From: Pseudomonas sp. Bc-h
GTDB lineage: Bacteria; Pseudomonadota; Gammaproteobacteria; Pseudomonadales; Pseudomonadaceae
NCBI RefSeq assembly: GCF_002080045.1
Contig: NZ_MUIN01000007.1
Location: 276,421 to 340,420, forward strand
DNA length: 64,000 nucleotides
Reading direction: 5' to 3'
Below the pieces are notes generated by a model, which worked only from the letters and a program-made list of their open reading frames with translations, made no database searches and was not told where the DNA came from. The translations under genes were made by a program, and so were the position numbers. Shown piece after piece: positions 34,620-45,249 of this stretch (within the stretch, counting starts at the first letter, position 1; each line of letters opens with the position of its first letter).

Positions 34620-36446
34620 TCAGAACAACCAACTGGCCTTCAAGCCGCCACTGAAGCCATGACTGTCCCCACCGCCATTGGCACCCACTTCTGCACCCAC
34701 ACTCAACGCGCCAAGGCTGGCCATGACGTTGACGACGCCGGTGAACTGATCGCGGTTGTCGAAGGCTGCGCGCTGCTCGACGTCCAGCCCAAGCAGGTGC
34801 CCTTGACTGTCGACCTGATGATCGCCCAGCACATGTTCGTAACCCACTTGCGCGCCCGGCGTCAGTTGCCAGCTGCCCAGCGCTATCGGGGTGAGTGATG
34901 CATTCAGGTTGGCGACCGCACTGCGGCGGGTTTCATTGATGCCGTCGACGTCCAGTGCCAGCTCGCTGCCCTTCTCCCTGAAGCCCGAGAGGTCCAGGTG
35001 ACTGACGCGCAGGCCAAGGCCTGGTTCCAGCACCACGCTGCTCATAGGCAGGCGATAACCCAGCACCAGCGTTGCGCCCGCCAGAGTGCCATGGCTGTCG
35101 CCCTTGGGCGTGCCCAGTCCGCCGCCGATATCACGCTTGCTGTCGTAGTCGATCCAGCCGCCGCTGGCATTGGCGTCGACAAACAGGCCGCGTTCCAGGC
35201 CATCCGGTGCGAAGCGTGCGCCAAGGTTGAGGAAGGTCAGGTCGGTATCCGCCTCGCCACCCGCCGAACCGACAGTACCGCGACTGTAACCAAAGCCGAC
35301 GCGACCGCTGAGTTGTTCAGAGAAGCGCTGGGTCAGGCCGATCATCATGCCCTGGCTGTGTTCGTTGCTGCTGGCGGCGTGCGACGAGCCGTCAGTGCCG
35401 AGATACCCCGCCAGCGCCGTGCTCCACAGGCGAGACTGACCGACCTTGAGGTCGGTGCCACTGGCGTAAGGCGCGGCCGCCTGTTCGATCATTGCGTCCT
35501 GACGCAGCAGATAGCTGGCAGCGTCGGCATGCAGTTGACCACCGACCGTGGCCTCCACGCCGCCGAGGGTGCCGGCATCGATGGCCGATTGCAGGTAGTA
35601 GTTGTAGGCGCTGTAGGTGCCTGACAACCCGGTGTTCTGCAACTGCTGTAACAACCCCGCTCCGGCGGCCGCGTTACCGGTCAACCCCACTTGGCCCGGC
35701 AGGCTGTTGTAGAACACCATCTTGCCGCGCAGCACGTAAATGGTCTCCTGCGACAGACCCAGACCCTGCTTGAGGTAGTTGTCCATGCTGCCGTATTCGG
35801 CGGTCACCTCATCCAGACCGGCCTGCAGATAACTGGCCTGCACGCCAAGCAACGGCCCGTAGACAGCGGCCATGCTCGCCGGCATGGCGGCAAGTGTCGC
35901 CGCCACACGGGCAGCGGTGTAGTCATTGGTCGCCAGGTAATTGTTCATGATCGTGCCGCTGTCGACACCCGCAATACTCAACAACACCGCAGCGGTCCAG
36001 CCAGTACGGTCCTTGCCGGCGGTGCAATGGAACAATGCAGCACCATCGGCAGAAGCCAGCTCATTGAACAGCGTATTGAACTGGCTGCGCATACCGGCAT
36101 CGCTGACGAAGGAACGGTTCGCGCCTTCCATCATGGCAATCGCGTCGGCGGCGCTACTGACCGAAATGCTGGTGATGTTCGAAGCCGAGCTGCCGCTACC
36201 GATGATGTCGATGTTGCTGTAGGTCGCCCCCGTCAGCATCGTATCTGGCGTGGCGGCGATTTCGCTTGGGGTGCGCAGGTCGTATACGGCGGTAATGCCC
36301 AGGCCGTTCAGCGTCGCCAGATCCACCGCCGAAGGCGTCAGTGCGTTGGAACGGTAGAAAACACCGCCCCGCATCGTGCCGTCATTGGCTGTCGAATACG
36401 CGGTGGTGGTGCCCGCGATATCCCGGAAGTTATCGATACCAGTCAA
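34620..36446 (-). CDS. Tyrosine phosphatase fused to autotransporter barrel
   Basis: The open frame encodes 608 residues from TTG 36446. The N-terminal half is a protein tyrosine/lipid phosphatase of the MptpB-like (Y_phosphatase3) type: DNFRDIAG (5-12), VYDLRTPSE (54-62) and the P-loop HCTAGKDRTGW with the catalytic Cys at 141 and Arg at 147. The last 280 residues form an autotransporter beta-barrel (SRLWSTALAGYLGTDG, GRVGFGYSRG, TDLTFLNLGARF, ending GLKASWLF with a terminal Phe). Such a fusion would show or release the phosphatase outside the cell. The signal peptide lies upstream in the same frame but lacks a start codon; see 36447-36552. The gene may be inactive or have a sequence error. 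Confidence 0.82.
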   Translation of the reverse strand: MTGIDNFRDIAGTTTAYSTANDGTMRGGVFYRSNALTPSAVDLATLNGLGITAVYDLRTPSEIAATPDTMLTGATYSNIDIIGSGSSASNITSISVSSAADAIAMMEGANRSFVSDAGMRSQFNTLFNELASADGAALFHCTAGKDRTGWTAAVLLSIAGVDSGTIMNNYLATNDYTAARVAATLAAMPASMAAVYGPLLGVQASYLQAGLDEVTAEYGSMDNYLKQGLGLSQETIYVLRGKMVFYNSLPGQVGLTGNAAAGAGLLQQLQNTGLSGTYSAYNYYLQSAIDAGTLGGVEATVGGQLHADAASYLLRQDAMIEQAAAPYASGTDLKVGQSRLWSTALAGYLGTDGSSHAASSNEHSQGMMIGLTQRFSEQLSGRVGFGYSRGTVGSAGGEADTDLTFLNLGARFAPDGLERGLFVDANASGGWIDYDSKRDIGGGLGTPKGDSHGTLAGATLVLGYRLPMSSVVLEPGLGLRVSHLDLSGFREKGSELALDVDGINETRRSAVANLNASLTPIALGSWQLTPGAQVGYEHVLGDHQVDSQGHLLGLDVEQRAAFDNRDQFTGVVNVMASLGALSVGAEVGANGGGDSHGFSGGLKASWLF

Positions 36447-36552
36447 TCGCGGGGTATCGAGTGCGGCGGTCTCGGCGGCGTGGGCAGCGGCGATGGACAG
36501 GCTCAGAACGGACAGCGAACACAGAAGACGTTGAAACTCGATACAGCCTCAT
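36447..36552 (-). other. Frame-broken signal peptide of the autotransporter
   Basis: Reading the minus strand in the frame of the autotransporter gives FQRLLCSLSVLSLS then IAAAHAAETAALDTP, a normal signal peptide joined to the mature protein. Going further upstream, that frame meets TGA before any ATG. ATG 36552 starts MRLYR in another frame; removing one base at CGAGTTT would join MRLYR to FQRLL and restore a complete leader. So a one-base insertion (real, or a sequencing error) has split the start from the gene. I see no clear ribosome-binding site before ATG 36552. Confidence 0.6.
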
Positions 36553-36773
36553 GGAAAAGCATTGGGGCTGCCCACTATCTGTGTCGAATTGAGACCGAAT
36601 ATTACAGTTTTCCGAGGAATGAAAATCCCTGCGCGATCTGTCCGCAGGATGCGTTATTTGTCCATGCACCCCTTGAAAACCGACCGTTCAGCACCTGCCG
36701 CAGGCTCCCAGCCAGCGCTGCCTAAGCTTGACCTGCCGGAAACGGTTTCCGGCCATAACAAGGAAGGTGCGAT

Positions 36774-37169
36774 ATGACCTCTTCAAAGCTCGGCCCATCG
36801 GTCTTTCTGCTCAGTCTGGCGTGGTGCTCCAGCGCCTCGGCTTATGAACCGCCGCCAGTGCCTGCGTCCGCCACAACGCTCGACGATCAGCAGATTCGCA
36901 GCACGATGATGAACAAGAAACTGTACGGAACCACGCGCAAAGGCGATTACCCTTACTCGATTACCTTTTCGGCAGATGGGACGGACGTGTTTCTGATGTC
37001 CGGCAGCCCGCCGGAAAAAGAAAGCTGGACGCTCACCAATGGTGTGGTCTGCGTGATACCGAAGGATTACCCGAAAGAATGCAGCCAGGTGAAGACCGCC
37101 AACAACGAGTACTGGTTCGTCGATCCCGCAACCAAAAAGGTCAACGCGCACCTGAGATTGAAGCAGTGA
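36774..37169 (+). CDS. Secreted protein of unknown function
   Basis: A 131-residue protein with a signal peptide (GPSVFLLSLAWCSSASA, cut about residue 23). The mature part contains KLYGTTRKGDYPYSITFSAD, SWTLTNGVVCVIPKDYPKEC and NEYWFVDPATKKVNAHLRL; two Cys could form a disulphide. The pattern of a 'YG...W' strand, then a 'GVVC' strand, then a 'YWFVD' strand is loosely like DUF995-type domains, but I cannot assign it. It is preceded by AAGGAAGGTGCGAT, a good ribosome-binding site. It stands alone between the autotransporter and the peptidase. Confidence 0.7.
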   Translation: MTSSKLGPSVFLLSLAWCSSASAYEPPPVPASATTLDDQQIRSTMMNKKLYGTTRKGDYPYSITFSADGTDVFLMSGSPPEKESWTLTNGVVCVIPKDYPKECSQVKTANNEYWFVDPATKKVNAHLRLKQ

Positions 37170-37421
37170 CTTGAGGCTGTGACCGGGGCAGCGAGGTCCA
37201 TTCAGGTCAGTGGCCCGGCATGCCCGGAACTCAGCGACGCAGTGCCCCGGACGACTGAAAACACTTTCGCGTTTTTTCATATCTGCGCCGCTTTCGCATT
37301 TCAGGGCGACACATCTTGAATCAAGGGTCCCGTTGATTCGCTCAGGATGATAGTTTGCGAATCTTTCTGATCGTCTGATCAGCTATTTCTCAAAAACTGC
37401 CTGCAAAGGAATGCCCCAGCA

Positions 37422-39161
37422 ATGGACTTTTCACTCAAGAAGCTCGCTGCCGCCACTCTGGTTTTCGCCAGCCTATGTGCCTTCACTGCTCCTGCATCTG
37501 CCAACATCAGCGCCCAGCAGAGCGCGCAGATTCTAAGCACCCTCAATGACGCCTCGGTCAGCGATTTCAGGGAATTCCTGAGCCGTGTGGCCAAGAGCGA
37601 TGTCGCGAAAACCGCTGACCTCTCCCCGGCCATCAATGCCTTCCTCGGCAACAAGACGTTAACGGCAGAGCAGCAGAACGAGATCCATCGCTTGCTAGGC
37701 CTGTATGCGCGGGTGAAATACGGCAGCGCGGCGACCGAAACCCTGCGCGAGCTGGTGGAGATCCCGACGGTTCGCGTGGACGGCGTGGCCCAGCATGAGA
37801 ACCCTCAGTTCATCAAGATCGGCGAGAAGATCAAAAGCCTTGCGCAGTCGTTCAATCTGAACTTCCGCAACATCGACAACCGCGTGTACGAGATCTCGCT
37901 GGAAGGCAGCGGCAAGGAACTGGTCGGCATCCATGCTCACGCCGATGTGGTGCCCGTGACGCCGGAAAACTGGGTGCTGGAGGATGGCACCCGACTGGAC
38001 CCGTTCAAGGTTACGCTGATTGGCGACCGCATGTACGGTCGCGGCACCGAGGATGACAAGAACGGCATCGTGGTGGCGCTGTACGCCATGAAAGTGATCA
38101 AGGAGGAGAAGCTGCCGCTGGCCAGAAACTTCAAGCTGCTGATCGACACCACCGAGGAAACCGCCGGTGACGCGATCCCCTACTACTTCGAGCGCAACCC
38201 GACCCCGGAATACAATCTCGCGCTGGATGGCAGCTACCCGGTGGTGATCGCCGAAAAGGGCTACGGCACGGTCATGGCCAGGTTCCCGCGACGTCAGGCT
38301 GAAGGCACGGGCGCGGAAATCATCTCGATGACCGGCGGCATGGCCACCAACCAGATTCCCTCGCGTTCGGTCGCCATCCTCGTCACAGACAAACCCGCCG
38401 AACTGGCGGCCTCGCTGCAAAAAGCCGGGGCCGAGTATGCGCAGCACAATGGCGGCGACTTCAAGATCAGCGCCACGGTCGACGGCAAAAACGTCAACCT
38501 CACCGTGACCGGCGTTTCCGCCCACTCATCCGAGCCGGAGTCTGGGGTCAACCCGGTGGCCCGGATGCTGGACTTCATCAACAGCCTGGACGGCAAGGTC
38601 GCGCTCAAGCACAACCCGATCACCGACGCCGCTCGTTACGCCTCGGACAACTGGGGGCTGGATTACCTGGGCAGCAAACTGGGCGTCGGCTTTGCCGATG
38701 AGTTCATGGGCCCGCTGACGGCCTCGCTGACCTACGTGGCCATGGACGACAAAGCCTTCAAACTCGCGGTCAACCTGCGTGTACCCAAGGGTAAATCCCC
38801 CGAAACACTCAAATCGGAAATCGCCGGCAAGCTCGATGCCTGGACGCAGAAGAGCCACATCAAACCTGCGTTCGACTACTCCATCGCCGAGCCGATGTAC
38901 CGCAACCCCGAAGGTGAATGGGTCAAGTCGCTGCTCGCGGTCGCCACCGAAAACCTCGGTATGGAACACAAGTTCGGCACCTCCGCCGGCGCGACCTCGG
39001 TCCACGAACTGCCTAACGGCGTCCAGTTCGGCCTGGCCAAGCCCGACGTCAAATACACCGGCCACACCGACAGCGAATTCAAGACCACCGAGCAATTCCT
39101 GATGGATCTGCAGATCGTCACCGAAATGATGGGACGCATCGGCCAACTGCCAAAACTCTGA
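37422..39161 (+). CDS. Exported M20-family dipeptidase
   Basis: A 579-residue zinc peptidase of the M20 family. The signal peptide MDFSLKKLAAATLVFASL ends APASA. Metal and catalytic residues are visible in HAHADVVP, GRGTEDDKNG (bridging Asp), TTEETAGD (catalytic Glu pair), LALDGSYP and GHTDSEF (last His). The dimerisation lid domain is between about 300 and 430. PepV-like dipeptidases are usually cytosolic and about 470 residues; this one is longer and exported, with an extra N-terminal helical domain of about 100 residues. It should trim peptides in the periplasm. A hairpin terminator follows. Confidence 0.88.
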   Translation: MDFSLKKLAAATLVFASLCAFTAPASANISAQQSAQILSTLNDASVSDFREFLSRVAKSDVAKTADLSPAINAFLGNKTLTAEQQNEIHRLLGLYARVKYGSAATETLRELVEIPTVRVDGVAQHENPQFIKIGEKIKSLAQSFNLNFRNIDNRVYEISLEGSGKELVGIHAHADVVPVTPENWVLEDGTRLDPFKVTLIGDRMYGRGTEDDKNGIVVALYAMKVIKEEKLPLARNFKLLIDTTEETAGDAIPYYFERNPTPEYNLALDGSYPVVIAEKGYGTVMARFPRRQAEGTGAEIISMTGGMATNQIPSRSVAILVTDKPAELAASLQKAGAEYAQHNGGDFKISATVDGKNVNLTVTGVSAHSSEPESGVNPVARMLDFINSLDGKVALKHNPITDAARYASDNWGLDYLGSKLGVGFADEFMGPLTASLTYVAMDDKAFKLAVNLRVPKGKSPETLKSEIAGKLDAWTQKSHIKPAFDYSIAEPMYRNPEGEWVKSLLAVATENLGMEHKFGTSAGATSVHELPNGVQFGLAKPDVKYTGHTDSEFKTTEQFLMDLQIVTEMMGRIGQLPKL

Positions 39162-39171
39162 CCGCCCTGCC

Positions 39172-39196
39172 CGGACCCGCCAGTGTGGCGGGTTCG
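39172..39196 (+). terminator. Intrinsic terminator after M20 peptidase
   Basis: CGGACCCGCCA pairs with TGGCGGGTTCG (11 pairs, one G-T) around the loop GTG, ten bases after the stop codon and followed by GTTTA. It is a good candidate for a Rho-independent terminator. Confidence 0.65.
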
Positions 39197-39491
39197 GTTT
39201 ATCTGCGCCAGATACCGCGTGTTTCACACCGTGGAAGTTATTTTCCTGAACCTGAAACGGCTCGCGTCCCGCAGGAGAGGTTGGAAGTGATCCACGCCCC
39301 TGTGACGACGTAACCCTTCAGTTGAGCTAACTGCGCTATGTTCGCCAGCGCACAGACGAACCCACCTGCAAATGGACACACTGACGCTGGAAAGCTACGT
39401 CCTATAAGGCGCTGCTCGGCGCTGGCGCGCGACGCCTGCGCACTCTCAAAACGCGCGCAATCACTACGGTGCGTTTCAGGCTCAGGACCTT
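39197..39491. other. Intergenic region before ndvB remnant
   Basis: Nearly 300 bases between the peptidase terminator and the first frame of the glucan synthase remnant. A frame at 39338-39586 runs through it but has no family pattern and overlaps the remnant. I see no gene, RNA or clear operator here. Confidence 0.5.
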
Positions 39492-42441
39492 ATGAACAGC
39501 ATATGGACACGCGTACGGAGGGTGGTTGCTCGCTCGTCCGGGCTTTACCGAACCGGTTCGTTTTCCCAACCCCGATTCGAATATGAGCCGATTCTGCGCT
39601 CTGAGCTGTTCAGCGCCGATCAGATGGCCAGCCACGGCATCGCTCTGGCCGGGCAGCATCAGCTGACGGCCCTGTCCGCTCGGGATTCGATGCTGAGCAG
39701 GCTGGACGACAACGAGGCGCTGCTCAAGCTCAGCTGCACGGCACTCACCGAGGCGCAGCTGTCCAGCCGCCGTGTCACCCCGGCCGCCGAGTGGCTGTTG
39801 GACAATTATTTCCTGATCGAAGACCACATCCGCACCGCCAGAACTCACCTGCCCAAGGGCTATAGCCGTGAGCTGCCGCGCCTGATCAACGGCCCGTCGG
39901 CAGGGCTGCCCCGGGTCTACGACATTGCGCTGGAGACCATTTCCCATGGCGACGGGCGCGTCGACGAACAGAGTCTGAGCAGCTTCATCCTTTCCTACCA
40001 GACGGTGATGCCGCTGGCGCTCGGCGAGCTGTGGGCGATCCCGATCATGTTGCGGCTGGCGTTGATCGAAAACCTGCGAAGGGTGGCGTCACGGGTGATG
40101 GCCAACGCCGATGATCGCAACCTGGCCGATGATTGGGCCGAGCGTCTGATCGAGACCTCTGAGCGGGATATCAAAAGCGTCGTGCTGACAGTGGCCGACA
40201 TGGCCCGCTCCACCCCGCCGATGACCGCCGCGTTCGTGGCCGAATTCACCCGCCGCTTGCAGGGCCAGAGTGCAGCGCTTGCGTTGCCCCTCAACTGGAT
40301 AGAGCAGATGCTCGGCGAAACCGGCTCCAGCACCGAGCGCCAGGTTCAACTCGACGCACAGCAACAGGCCGCCGATCAGGTTTCCATCAGCAACAGTATT
40401 GGCAGCCTGAGGCTGCTGTCCGCCACCGACTGGCGCGAGTTAGTCGAGTCGATGAGCCACGTCGAACAGATCCTCAGTGAAGACCCGGCAGCAGTCTATC
40501 GAACGATGGATTTCGGCACCCGAGACAGTTATCGGCACGTGGTCGAGCGTCTGGCGCGGCGCAGCCCGCAGCAGTCGGAAATCCAGGTAGCGCGGCTTGC
40601 GATCAACCTCGCCACTGCCCAGACCGCCACGGCCTCCTGCGAGCTGCTGGCGCATCATGTCGGGTATTACCTGATCGGCGCCGGGCTGCCCGCGCTGGAG
40701 CAGCGCCTCAAAGCTCGGGTCCCAATTCATGAGCGATGGAAACGCCTGCTGCAACGCTCCCCCCTGATGTTTTACCTGGCGCCGGTGTCGCTGCTGACAT
40801 TCATATTCGCCTGGCCATTGATGGCGTCCGCACACCGCGACTCCATGCCGGATCTGGCACTGCTGGTGCTGGCGGTACCCTGCCTGATCATGACCAGCCG
40901 CCTGGCGATCAGCCTGATCAATTGGCTGGTCACCTTCAGCCTGTTGCCGTCGGTCCTGCCGAAAATGGACTACGACCACGGATGCCGGACACCGTGACGA
41001 CGTCGAGCGGGTTCGCGGTCTCGCCGGTGAACGACTCGAAAACCTGGATCGGCTGGCCGCACTGGCGAATTCGATGGCGCAGATGGATTTCTCGCTGCTG
41101 TACGACAGCCAGCGCGACCTGTTCGTCATCGGCTACAACGCCGAGGAACGTCGTCTCGACAGCGGCTATTACGACCTGCTGGCGTCTGAAGTGCGGCTGA
41201 CCAACTTCGTGGTCATCTCCCAGGGTCAAATCCCCCAACGTGCGTGGTTCACCCTCGGCAGGTTGCTGGGGGAAAACGCCGGGGTGCCGACGCTGCTTTC
41301 CTGGTCCGGCTCGATGTTCGAATACCTGATGCCCATGCTGGTGATGCCCAACTACGACGGCAGCCTGCTGGACCAGACCTGCCGCGCGGCCGTGGCGGTG
41401 CAGATCGAACACGGCAACGCCCTGGGCATTCCGTGGGGCGTGTCAGAGTCGGGGTATTACACCCTCGATGCGCATTTCAATTATCAATATCGCGCGTTCG
41501 GGGTTCAGGGTCTGGGTCTCAAACGCGGGCTGAGCGACGACGTGGTGATCGCCCCCTACGCCAGCGCACTGGCCTTGATGATTGACGCCGACGCGGCCTG
41601 CAAGAACCTGCAACGTCTGGCCTTGCAAGGCTCATCGGGGCGCTTCGGCCTGTATGAAGCGGTGGATTACACCGAAGCGCGCTTGCCACGGGGACAGCCG
41701 TTCGCGGTGGTGCAGTCGTTCATGGCCCACCATCAGGGCATGAGCCTGCTGGCCTTGACCAGCCTGTTGCTCGATCAGCCCATGCAGCGACGCTTCGAGA
41801 CTGACCCGGTATTGCAATCGGCGCTGCTCTTGCTACAGGAGCGCGTGCCCAAGGCCGCTGCGCCGTATCTGCAGACCGCGCAATCGCCGGTGCGTGGCGA
41901 TGCCGGTCAGGATCCGGGCCTCCGAGTATTTGCCGATCCAGGCCGCAAACGCCCGGCCGTGCAGCTGCTGTCCAACGGTCGCTACCACGTGATGTTGACC
42001 AGCGGCGGCGGTTACAGTCGCCGCAACGACATGGCGGTCACCCGTTGGCAGGAAGACACGACCCAGGATAACTGGGGCATGTTCTGCTATCTGCGCGATG
42101 TCGAGAGCGCGACGGTCTGGTCAGCTGCGCATCAACCCACGCTGCATCAACCTGAAAGCCACGAAGCCATTTTCAGCGACTCTCGCGCCGAGTTCAGGGC
42201 ACGCAATCTGGATTTCGACACCCACCTGGAAATTGTCGTGTCGCCCGAGGACGACATCGAGTTGCGCCGCTTGCACGTCACCAACCGCGCGTCGTCGACC
42301 AAGGCGCTGGAGATCACCACCTACGCTGAAGTGGTGCTGACCTCGCCGAGCAACGACGCCATGCACCCGGCCTTCAGCAAGCTTTTCGTGCAGACCGAAC
42401 TGTTGCCATCGTACTCCTCATTCCCAGACGCTGAGCTTTGA
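39492..42441 (+). pseudogene. Cyclic beta-1,2-glucan synthase remnant (ndvB-like)
   Basis: Two pieces of an NdvB-like synthase stand in different frames. The first (39492-40997) has the N-terminal domain (NYFLIEDHIRTARTHLPKGY, ELPRLINGPSAGLPRVYDIA) and two membrane segments, ending at LPKMDYDHG where the glycosyltransferase domain should begin. The second frame, picked up from about 40981 (the ATG 41074 is inside it), reads ENLDRLAALANSMAQMDFSL then LLASEVRLTNFVVISQG, LISWSGSMFEYLMP-like text and SFMAHHQGMSLLAL; this is the glycoamylase-like part and the start of the GH94 region. It stops at QTELLPS plus eight unrelated residues. So the whole glycosyltransferase core and the C-terminal phosphorylase domain are gone. 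Intact NdvB has about 2,800 residues. Confidence 0.85.
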
Positions 42442-42535
42442 GCACGCCGTCGATGAATAGCGATTGAACCCCAGTGCGCGGGCGCAGGGGAGTAACCTGA
42501 CCCGGTACGCCTCTCCTTCACCACGGTGCTTCGCC

Positions 42536-43261
42536 ATGCATGCCCCACCCCAACCCAGCCACAATCATCTGCTAGCAGCGCTTCCGGCCGACGACCTCAA
42601 GCGCCTTGCCCCGCATCTGGAGCAGGTGTCCCTGGCGTTGGGCGACGTGCTCTATGAGCCGGGCGACACGTTGCGGCATGTGTATTTTCCGACCGATGCG
42701 ATCATGTCCCTGTTACACGTCACGGAAAACGGCTCGTCCGCCGAAATCGCCGTGGTCGGAAACGAGGGCCTGATCGGCATCGCGCTGTTCATGGGCGACG
42801 AAAGCACCTCCAGTCGTGCGGTGGTGCAAAGCGCCGGTTTCGCCTTCCGTCTGCCGGGTGAGAAGTTGAAAAAGGAGTTCAACCGCCATGGCGATCTGCT
42901 GCTGCTGATGTTGCGTTACACCCAGGCGCTGATCACCCAGATGTCACAGACCGCCCTCTGCAACCGCCACCACTCCATCGATCAGCAATTGTGCCGCTGG
43001 CTGCTGCTGTCGCTGGACCGGTTGCACGGCAACCACCTGAACATGACCCAGGAATTGATCGCCAACATGCTCGGGGTGCGGCGCGAAGGCGTGACCGAAG
43101 CGGCGGGCAAACTCCAGCGCCAGGGCGTCATCGAATACAGCCGCGGCCAGATCACCGTGCTGGATCGTCCACGCCTCGAACGCTTGAGTTGCGAGTGCTA
43201 TCTGGTGGTCAAGACTGAAACCGATCGCCTGCTGCACTACACGCGGCGTCAGGACGAATAG
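42536..43261 (+). CDS. Crp/Fnr-family transcriptional regulator
   Basis: A 241-residue regulator with an N-terminal cyclic-nucleotide-binding-like domain (GDVLYEPGDTLRHVYFPTDA, then EIAVVGNEGLIGIALFMGD) and a C-terminal winged helix (MTQELIANMLGVRREGVTEA). No Fnr-type cysteine cluster is visible at the N-terminus. The subtype with YFPTD and GNEGLIG is common and usually has no known ligand. ATG 42536 is used; the longer frame from 42464 lacks support. It follows the ndvB remnant by about 95 bases; its targets are unknown. Confidence 0.87.
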   Translation: MHAPPQPSHNHLLAALPADDLKRLAPHLEQVSLALGDVLYEPGDTLRHVYFPTDAIMSLLHVTENGSSAEIAVVGNEGLIGIALFMGDESTSSRAVVQSAGFAFRLPGEKLKKEFNRHGDLLLLMLRYTQALITQMSQTALCNRHHSIDQQLCRWLLLSLDRLHGNHLNMTQELIANMLGVRREGVTEAAGKLQRQGVIEYSRGQITVLDRPRLERLSCECYLVVKTETDRLLHYTRRQDE

Positions 43262-43430
43262 GGTTTACCCGGCGCACTCTCGACAATTGCCGACAGACGT
43301 AGGGTCACTACCTGCGAATCTTGCGAAATTAACCTGCAAAGCCGGCATATCGCAGGCTGCCGCCCGGCATTTCGTCCGCCCATAATGGCCTCACAACAAC
43401 AAACGGGGTTCACCCTGAGGCCAGCAAGCG

Positions 43431-44396
43431 ATGTACAAAGACCATATTGTCAAAGCTCGTTTCACCGACAGCGTCGTGATGATGGGCGCCATCGCCGCAG
43501 TCATTTTCAGCATCACGCTGATCTGCGGCGTCGGAGACAGTCGACTTTCAAACCTGATGGGCCCCATCGTTCTTGATCTGCAGTCACCGCTGGCGCGCAA
43601 CCTGGCGGTGGGTGGCACCTTCACCTTGACGGCCATGCTGAACCTGTTTCTGCTGGGTCGCTTCCCGTTACGGGCTCAGATCATCACGGTCTGGTTCGAA
43701 CTGCTCGTTCTGTTCCTGCTGTTCTTCGATACGTTCAACCTCTCCTATAGCTTCATCGCGACCAAAGTCGGTTTCATGATCACCCAAGGGGTGTTCACCA
43801 CGGTCTACGTGTCCGCCATTTCCATTGCCATCGCGTTCGTCCTGGCGTTGCTGGGCGCGACAGCGCGTTTGTCTTCCAACGGCTTCGCGATTGCCATCGC
43901 CAGCTTCTACACCTCCTTTTTTCGCGGCGTGCCGCTGCTCATCCAGATCTACCTGATTTACCTGGGCATCCCGCAACTCGGCTATGTGGTCGGGGCCGTC
44001 CCGGCAGGGATTCTGGCGCTCTCGCTGTGTTACGGCGCCTACATGACGGAGATCTTCCGGGCAGGGATCAGCAGTATCTCGCGCGGCCAGTGGGAGGCGT
44101 CGCGGGCGATTGGTTTGACGCCCTTTCAGACAATGACGCGGGTCATCCTTCCCCAGTCCATGCGACTGATCATCCCGCCGACTGGAAACCAGTTCATCTC
44201 GATGCTCAAGGACAGCTCGCTGGTGTCCGTGATCGGCGTCTGGGAACTGATGTTCCTGGCACGAACTCAAGGCCGCGCCGAATTCCGTCACCTGGAAATG
44301 CTCATCACCGCTGCCGTGCTGTATTGGCTCTTGTCCATCGTGCTGGAAACCGTTCAGGCACGCCTGGAAAAACACTTCAACCGCGCCCACCGCTGA
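43431..44396 (+). CDS. Polar amino-acid-type ABC transporter permease
   Basis: A 321-residue inner-membrane permease of the HisM/GlnP type. About 110 extra residues with two or three membrane segments precede the usual five-helix core, which starts at [20 protein letters not shown]. The ATPase-coupling loop is [21 protein letters not shown]. It is the only permease in the cluster, so it probably works as a homodimer. The ATPase gene follows after 13 bases and the binding protein 69 bases after that. Confidence 0.88.
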   Translation: MYKDHIVKARFTDSVVMMGAIAAVIFSITLICGVGDSRLSNLMGPIVLDLQSPLARNLAVGGTFTLTAMLNLFLLGRFPLRAQIITVWFELLVLFLLFFDTFNLSYSFIATKVGFMITQGVFTTVYVSAISIAIAFVLALLGATARLSSNGFAIAIASFYTSFFRGVPLLIQIYLIYLGIPQLGYVVGAVPAGILALSLCYGAYMTEIFRAGISSISRGQWEASRAIGLTPFQTMTRVILPQSMRLIIPPTGNQFISMLKDSSLVSVIGVWELMFLARTQGRAEFRHLEMLITAAVLYWLLSIVLETVQARLEKHFNRAHR

Positions 44397-44409
44397 CAGG
44401 AACACGACG

Positions 44410-45180
44410 ATGAATCAGCTTTCAGGTTCAGCAGCCTCGGCTTCGTATCCGGCCGTTTCGATTCAGGCGATGCACAAATGGTATGGCGACTTTCACGTGC
44501 TCAAGGGCATCGACCTGCATATCGCGGCCGGCGAAATCGTGGTCGTCTGCGGGCCGTCAGGCAGCGGCAAATCCACGCTGATTCGCTGCCTCAATCTGCT
44601 GGAAGATTTTCAGCAGGGCCACGTGTTCATCGACGGTGTCGAGTTGACCCGTGATGCCCTCTGCGTAGCGGGCATCCGACGGCAGATCGGCATGGTGTTT
44701 CAACAGTTCAACCTGTTCCCGCACATGACCGTCCTGGAAAACCTCATGCTCGGGCCTCGGCTGGTGAGCAGGCTCAGTGAGTCGAAGGCCCGCGAACTGG
44801 CTTACGAGTACCTCGACCGCGTGCGAATCAGGAATCAGGCCGACAAATACCCCGGCCAGCTCTCCGGCGGACAGCAACAGCGCGTGGCCATCGCTCGCGC
44901 CCTGTGCATGCGCCCTCGCATCATGCTGTTCGACGAACCCACGTCGGCCCTCGACCCCGAGATGGTCAAGGAGGTGCTGGATGTCATGGGTGAACTGGCG
45001 CACGACGGCATCACCATGGTCTGCGTGACCCACGAGATGGGTTTCGCCCGGCGGGTGGCCGATCGAATCATCTTCATGGATCAGGGCTGCATCATCGAGC
45101 AGGCCAGGCCCAACGACTTTTTCGACAACCCGCAACACGAACGTGCCCGGGAGTTCTTGTCGCAGATTCTCAGTCACTGA
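44410..45180 (+). CDS. Amino-acid-type ABC transporter ATPase
   Basis: A 256-residue ATPase with Walker [16 protein letters not shown]-loop [18 protein letters not shown], signature [15 protein letters not shown], Walker [16 protein letters not shown] and the switch His in [14 protein letters not shown]. The pattern is that of GlnQ/HisP-type polar amino-acid importers. It powers the permease encoded just upstream. Confidence 0.92.
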   Translation: MNQLSGSAASASYPAVSIQAMHKWYGDFHVLKGIDLHIAAGEIVVVCGPSGSGKSTLIRCLNLLEDFQQGHVFIDGVELTRDALCVAGIRRQIGMVFQQFNLFPHMTVLENLMLGPRLVSRLSESKARELAYEYLDRVRIRNQADKYPGQLSGGQQQRVAIARALCMRPRIMLFDEPTSALDPEMVKEVLDVMGELAHDGITMVCVTHEMGFARRVADRIIFMDQGCIIEQARPNDFFDNPQHERAREFLSQILSH

Positions 45181-45249
45181 GATGCATCGCCGTACCTTCC
45201 AGCGTCAACGATAAAAACAAAAACCAATCAGGACATCCGGAGCTTACCC

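Noticed and set aside
39338..39586. 82-residue plus-strand frame before the ndvB remnant
   Set aside because: No ribosome-binding site or family pattern, and it overlaps the remnant's first frame.
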